From: Anaerolineaceae bacterium
Lineage (GTDB): Bacteria > Chloroflexota > Anaerolineae > Aggregatilineales > Phototrophicaceae
Length of the DNA: 64,000 bases
Direction: 5' to 3'
NCBI GenBank assembly: GCA_020634115.1
Contig: JACKCH010000016.1
Coordinates: 132,973-196,972 of the forward strand
Shown here: positions 61,336-64,000 of the stretch, one piece after another
Layout of the letters: each line of letters begins with the position of its first letter
How positions within the stretch are numbered: the first letter of the stretch is position 1
Program-made: the position numbers and the translations under genes
Notes under the pieces: generated by a model
Told to the model about the DNA's origin: nothing
Seen by the model: the letters and a program-made list of their open reading frames with translations, nothing else
Database searches by the model: none

Positions 61336-63567
61336 ATGACGATGAAACGCTTCTTGGTAGAACTCCTGTTTTTGGGTGTCTTTTTAGCCGGGTTCGGGTC
61401 GCCCCTTACGGCACAATCCCCCGACACCGATCTTTTTCAGGAAACGTTACGCATCGGACGCGGCGCGGTTCTCCATGTCGAATGGAACTCCACCGGGACA
61501 CTGATTCTGGTGGATACCGTGTGCGGGGCGTGGCTGTATTCATTCGGTGGTACCAGTCTGTCGGATTTCTTGTACCTTGAGGCGGCGCGTCTGGCACGCT
61601 TTAATCCGGCACGCCCGCTGCTGGCCGGGGTAGATGACGACAATCGGGTAACTTTCTGGGATACGACGATGTTTGAGCAGGTGGCATCCCTGCCCGGTCA
61701 TGAGGCTCGTATTCAGTCCCTGACATGGAACCCGGACGGCACCCAACTGGCGACGTTGGATCGCGCTGGGAAGATGATCGTTTGGGACGCGGATCAGTTG
61801 GTTAAATCGTTGGAATTACGTTTAGAAGGTGCTGACCAGATTGCCTGGAGTCCCGGCGGGACTCGCCTAGCGGCTACGGATTCCGACAGCGGCACGATTC
61901 ACGTCTGGAATACCGTTGGCGAGTTGGTTTTTTCAGCAGTGCCGGAATATACCGGGCAATTTGGTTCTGGAATCACATGGCGTAATGAAACTCAATTTCT
62001 GCAAAGCTTTTTTGATTACTATCCCAGCGGCATCCTCTGGGATATTTCCACCGGAGAACACACCGATTTTGCTGATATTGGTTATCGCAATGCCTACAGT
62101 CCTGATGGCATGAAACTGGTTAAAACGGGGATTGATGTCGCCGGGATCAGGGATGCGGATACTCTCGAAACGCTGGCGTATGTCAGTGCCAAAGATCAGC
62201 AACCCATAGTGATTGCCTGGAGTCCTGATGGGCAGTGGATCGCTCTGGGTACCGGGACGGTGGATATAAACACGCATCCCTGGGTCATCATTGCCGATGG
62301 GACAACTGGTGAGATCGTTAATACCTTTGAGCATGATTACGACATCAAAGAGATCCAATGGAGTCCTGACAGTCAAACGTTCCTCACGGTGGATGCTGCG
62401 AATCGGATTTTCGTGACGGATCCTACCACGTCCAATCCCTTTATTTCCCCTGCCAGCCACGGTCATGCCGACATCGGTACGGCTGCCGCCTGGCGTGATG
62501 ATGGGGAAGTCATTGCCGCCGCTGATACGAATTATGGTGCGCGTTTGTGGGATGCTGAAACCGGACAGTTACTCGTTCACTTGCATAGCGGGCAGCCGGT
62601 TACACGGTTGGCGTGGCAGCCTGGCGGTACGCTGCTGGCCGCTACTGGGGGCATCTGGTGGCAAAGCAAAAATAACAATGTCTATATCTGGGATTCCAGC
62701 TTGGCTGCCGATGTTGTTGACGAGGGTGCGGTGGTTATCCCCCATGTCTACATCCCCATTGCTTTTGCCTGGAGTCCCGATGGACAGACGCTTGCCAGCA
62801 TCGAGAACACCCGGTATCTGCGTCTGTGGCAGCCGGATATGCCCGGCCTGATTAGGGTGATTGATTCCTATACCATCCGGCAGTCTCCCTTTTTTGATTA
62901 TAGAGGGCAGTTCCAGTCGCTGGCCTGGAGTACTAATGGTGATCGGCTCGATACATCCTTCTCCAGTGGCGGGAACGGTGGCGGGGTGGTGTTTGTGGAT
63001 ATCGCTACTGCGACGTTTGTCAGTGGAGATACCCCATCCAGGCACGCCAGCGCGTGGGTCTGGACGCCAGACAACCGCTTTATCTGGGCGAATTGGGGAT
63101 ATTTTGGCGATGGGGCGGGTATCGAGCCACGACCACCTATCCGCGACATTACCTTAGGGGGTGCAGGGATAACCAGTGCAGGGGAGTCTTTGCCACCGCT
63201 GACCGGCCTGACGGGAACTGCTAAAAAAGCGGTTTTCAGCCCGGACGCCCGGCTGATTATCGGCTTTGACGACCTCGGTAATGGGATAGTCTGGGATGTT
63301 CAGACCCGAACGCCGCTGGCACACCTGACCGCAATAAGTGACGCCACCTGGTCGCCGGACAGTACTATGCTTGTGGTATACGGGCTTGACGGTCTGATCC
63401 GGGTGCTTGACCCGCAGACCGGCGCGACGCTGTATACCTTTAACCGGCATTTCTATGCCAATGCCTACAATCCGGCAAACAATATCCAGGCGATCTGGTC
63501 GCTGGACAGCCGGAAAGTGGCGATGTTGGATAATGGCGTGATCTTTATTTACACGATGCAGGGATGA
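61336..63567 (+). CDS. Secreted WD40 beta-propeller protein
   Basis: 743 residues. Signal peptide MKRFLVELLFLGVFLAGFGSPLTAQ after an ATG at 61336 (a second at 61342). The rest is a run of WD40-type repeats: VLHVEWNSTGTLILVDTVCGAWLYSF, IQSLTWNPDGTQLATLDRAGKMIVWD, IAWSPGGTRLAATDSDSGTIHVWN, EIQWSPDSQTFLTVDAANRIFVTD, RLAWQPGGTLLAATGGIW, FAWSPDGQTLASIENTRYLRLW and more, enough for two propellers of about seven blades each. No other domain is visible. A probable protein-binding scaffold. Confidence 0.82.
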   Translation: MTMKRFLVELLFLGVFLAGFGSPLTAQSPDTDLFQETLRIGRGAVLHVEWNSTGTLILVDTVCGAWLYSFGGTSLSDFLYLEAARLARFNPARPLLAGVDDDNRVTFWDTTMFEQVASLPGHEARIQSLTWNPDGTQLATLDRAGKMIVWDADQLVKSLELRLEGADQIAWSPGGTRLAATDSDSGTIHVWNTVGELVFSAVPEYTGQFGSGITWRNETQFLQSFFDYYPSGILWDISTGEHTDFADIGYRNAYSPDGMKLVKTGIDVAGIRDADTLETLAYVSAKDQQPIVIAWSPDGQWIALGTGTVDINTHPWVIIADGTTGEIVNTFEHDYDIKEIQWSPDSQTFLTVDAANRIFVTDPTTSNPFISPASHGHADIGTAAAWRDDGEVIAAADTNYGARLWDAETGQLLVHLHSGQPVTRLAWQPGGTLLAATGGIWWQSKNNNVYIWDSSLAADVVDEGAVVIPHVYIPIAFAWSPDGQTLASIENTRYLRLWQPDMPGLIRVIDSYTIRQSPFFDYRGQFQSLAWSTNGDRLDTSFSSGGNGGGVVFVDIATATFVSGDTPSRHASAWVWTPDNRFIWANWGYFGDGAGIEPRPPIRDITLGGAGITSAGESLPPLTGLTGTAKKAVFSPDARLIIGFDDLGNGIVWDVQTRTPLAHLTAISDATWSPDSTMLVVYGLDGLIRVLDPQTGATLYTFNRHFYANAYNPANNIQAIWSLDSRKVAMLDNGVIFIYTMQG

Positions 63568-63601
63568 ACTGTATAGTCCGCTTGGAGAATTAGGGGTAGT
63601 G

Positions 63602-64000
63602 ATGATTGATTCCTTGTTTCAATTCCTGGTTGACGAGGCGAATAAGCCGTTTTCCGGTTGGGATTTCAGCTATATCGAAGGCACGAGCCGGGTAGTCACC
63701 GCGCCGCTGACGTGGAGCTATACCAGCATCATCTTGCCGAAGATTCGCCAATCCGTTGCGCTGCTCGATATGGGAACGGGTGGAGGCGAGTTTCTGTCAC
63801 TGCTGCAACCCCTGCCAGCATACACCTGCGCGACGGAGGGTTACGCGCCGAATATCCCGATGGCACGGGAACGGCTCGAACCGCTGGGCGTGCAGGTTCA
63901 CCCGGTCACGGATGATGACACGCTGCCGTTTCCCGATTCGACCTTTGATCTGGTCATTAACAAGCATGAGTCCTACAGCCCGTCGGAAGTGTGGCGTATA
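63602..64000 (+). CDS. Class I SAM-dependent methyltransferase (partial)
   Basis: 133 residues are visible before the window edge. The SAM-binding motif I is ALLDMGTGGGEFLSLL at about 54-69, and LPFPDSTFDLVINKHESY is motif IV with the post-I acid. The N-terminus (MIDSLFQFLVDEANKPFSGWDFSYIEGTSRVV) matches a family of small methyltransferases that includes ubiE-like and other proteins. AGGGG precedes the ATG. It follows the WD40 gene by 34 bases. Confidence 0.8.
   Translation, partial: MIDSLFQFLVDEANKPFSGWDFSYIEGTSRVVTAPLTWSYTSIILPKIRQSVALLDMGTGGGEFLSLLQPLPAYTCATEGYAPNIPMARERLEPLGVQVHPVTDDDTLPFPDSTFDLVINKHESYSPSEVWRI

Overview
This is a stretch of bacterial chromosome of moderately high G+C, with canonical Shine-Dalgarno sites and sigma70-type promoters. 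The mix of genes (multi-PAS and GAF histidine kinases, secreted WD40 and SH3 proteins, Thr/Pro-rich linkers, FHA and vWA envelope proteins, SUMF1-like proteins, an arylsulfotransferase-like protein, many GNAT acetyltransferases) suggests a Chloroflexota bacterium of the Anaerolineae type. That placement is inference from gene content; no rRNA or ribosomal marker lies in the window.

Region 1 (1 to about 10,530) is an integrated mobile element. On the minus strand it carries a primase-polymerase replication protein (cut by the window edge), a relaxase with an RHH accessory protein and an HU/IHF-like protein, a 360-base palindrome-rich spacer that looks like an origin of transfer, and a ParM-type actin-like segregation gene flanked by small RHH-like genes. 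A spacer holding TGCGT/ACGCA inverted repeats separates these from plus-strand cargo: an XRE regulator, an RHH-HNH gene pair resembling a toxin-antitoxin module, a HicB-like gene, a DUF2442 gene with an in-frame stop, a truncated second copy of the RHH-type gene, a Cys-rich DUF3795 protein and a large serine recombinase. The recombinase gene ends inside a minus-strand tRNA-Ala(CGC), which marks the element's right boundary.

Region 2 (10.8 to 31.7 kb) is chromosomal. It has a glutamine-synthetase-like/SDR/aldehyde dehydrogenase operon of the polyamine type, a lipoprotein, a six-PAS histidine kinase, a secreted duplicated-domain protein, an orphan CpaF/TadA ATPase, a HATPase-LuxR fusion, an AT-rich GTPase/membrane-protein island, an rRNA pseudouridine synthase with an acyltransferase, and a tandemly duplicated SUMF1-like gene facing an arylsulfotransferase-like gene. 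The duplication left a decayed scrap of the sulfotransferase 3' end between the two copies.

Region 3 (31.8 to 47.8 kb) holds an acyl-CoA synthetase-GNAT fusion, a strong candidate 6S RNA (34,761-34,940), a SlyD-like prolyl isomerase, a FlaR-like kinase, a response regulator next to a GAF histidine kinase, a second GAF-PAS kinase, a creatininase-family enzyme, a membrane-HTH fusion, and a divergent TetR/cytochrome P450 pair.

Region 4 (47.8 to 64 kb) is rich in envelope and secreted proteins: a secreted protein with six RPxGW repeats, an SH3/WD40 protein, an FHA-transmembrane-SH3 protein co-transcribed with acetyltransferases, a TipA-like MerR regulator with its own 19-bp-spacer promoter, a serine hydrolase, a double-vWA membrane protein, a large secreted beta-propeller and the start of a methyltransferase. 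Two copies of an intergenic repeat (36.9 and 50.3 kb) and several perfect palindromes are scattered through the noncoding DNA.
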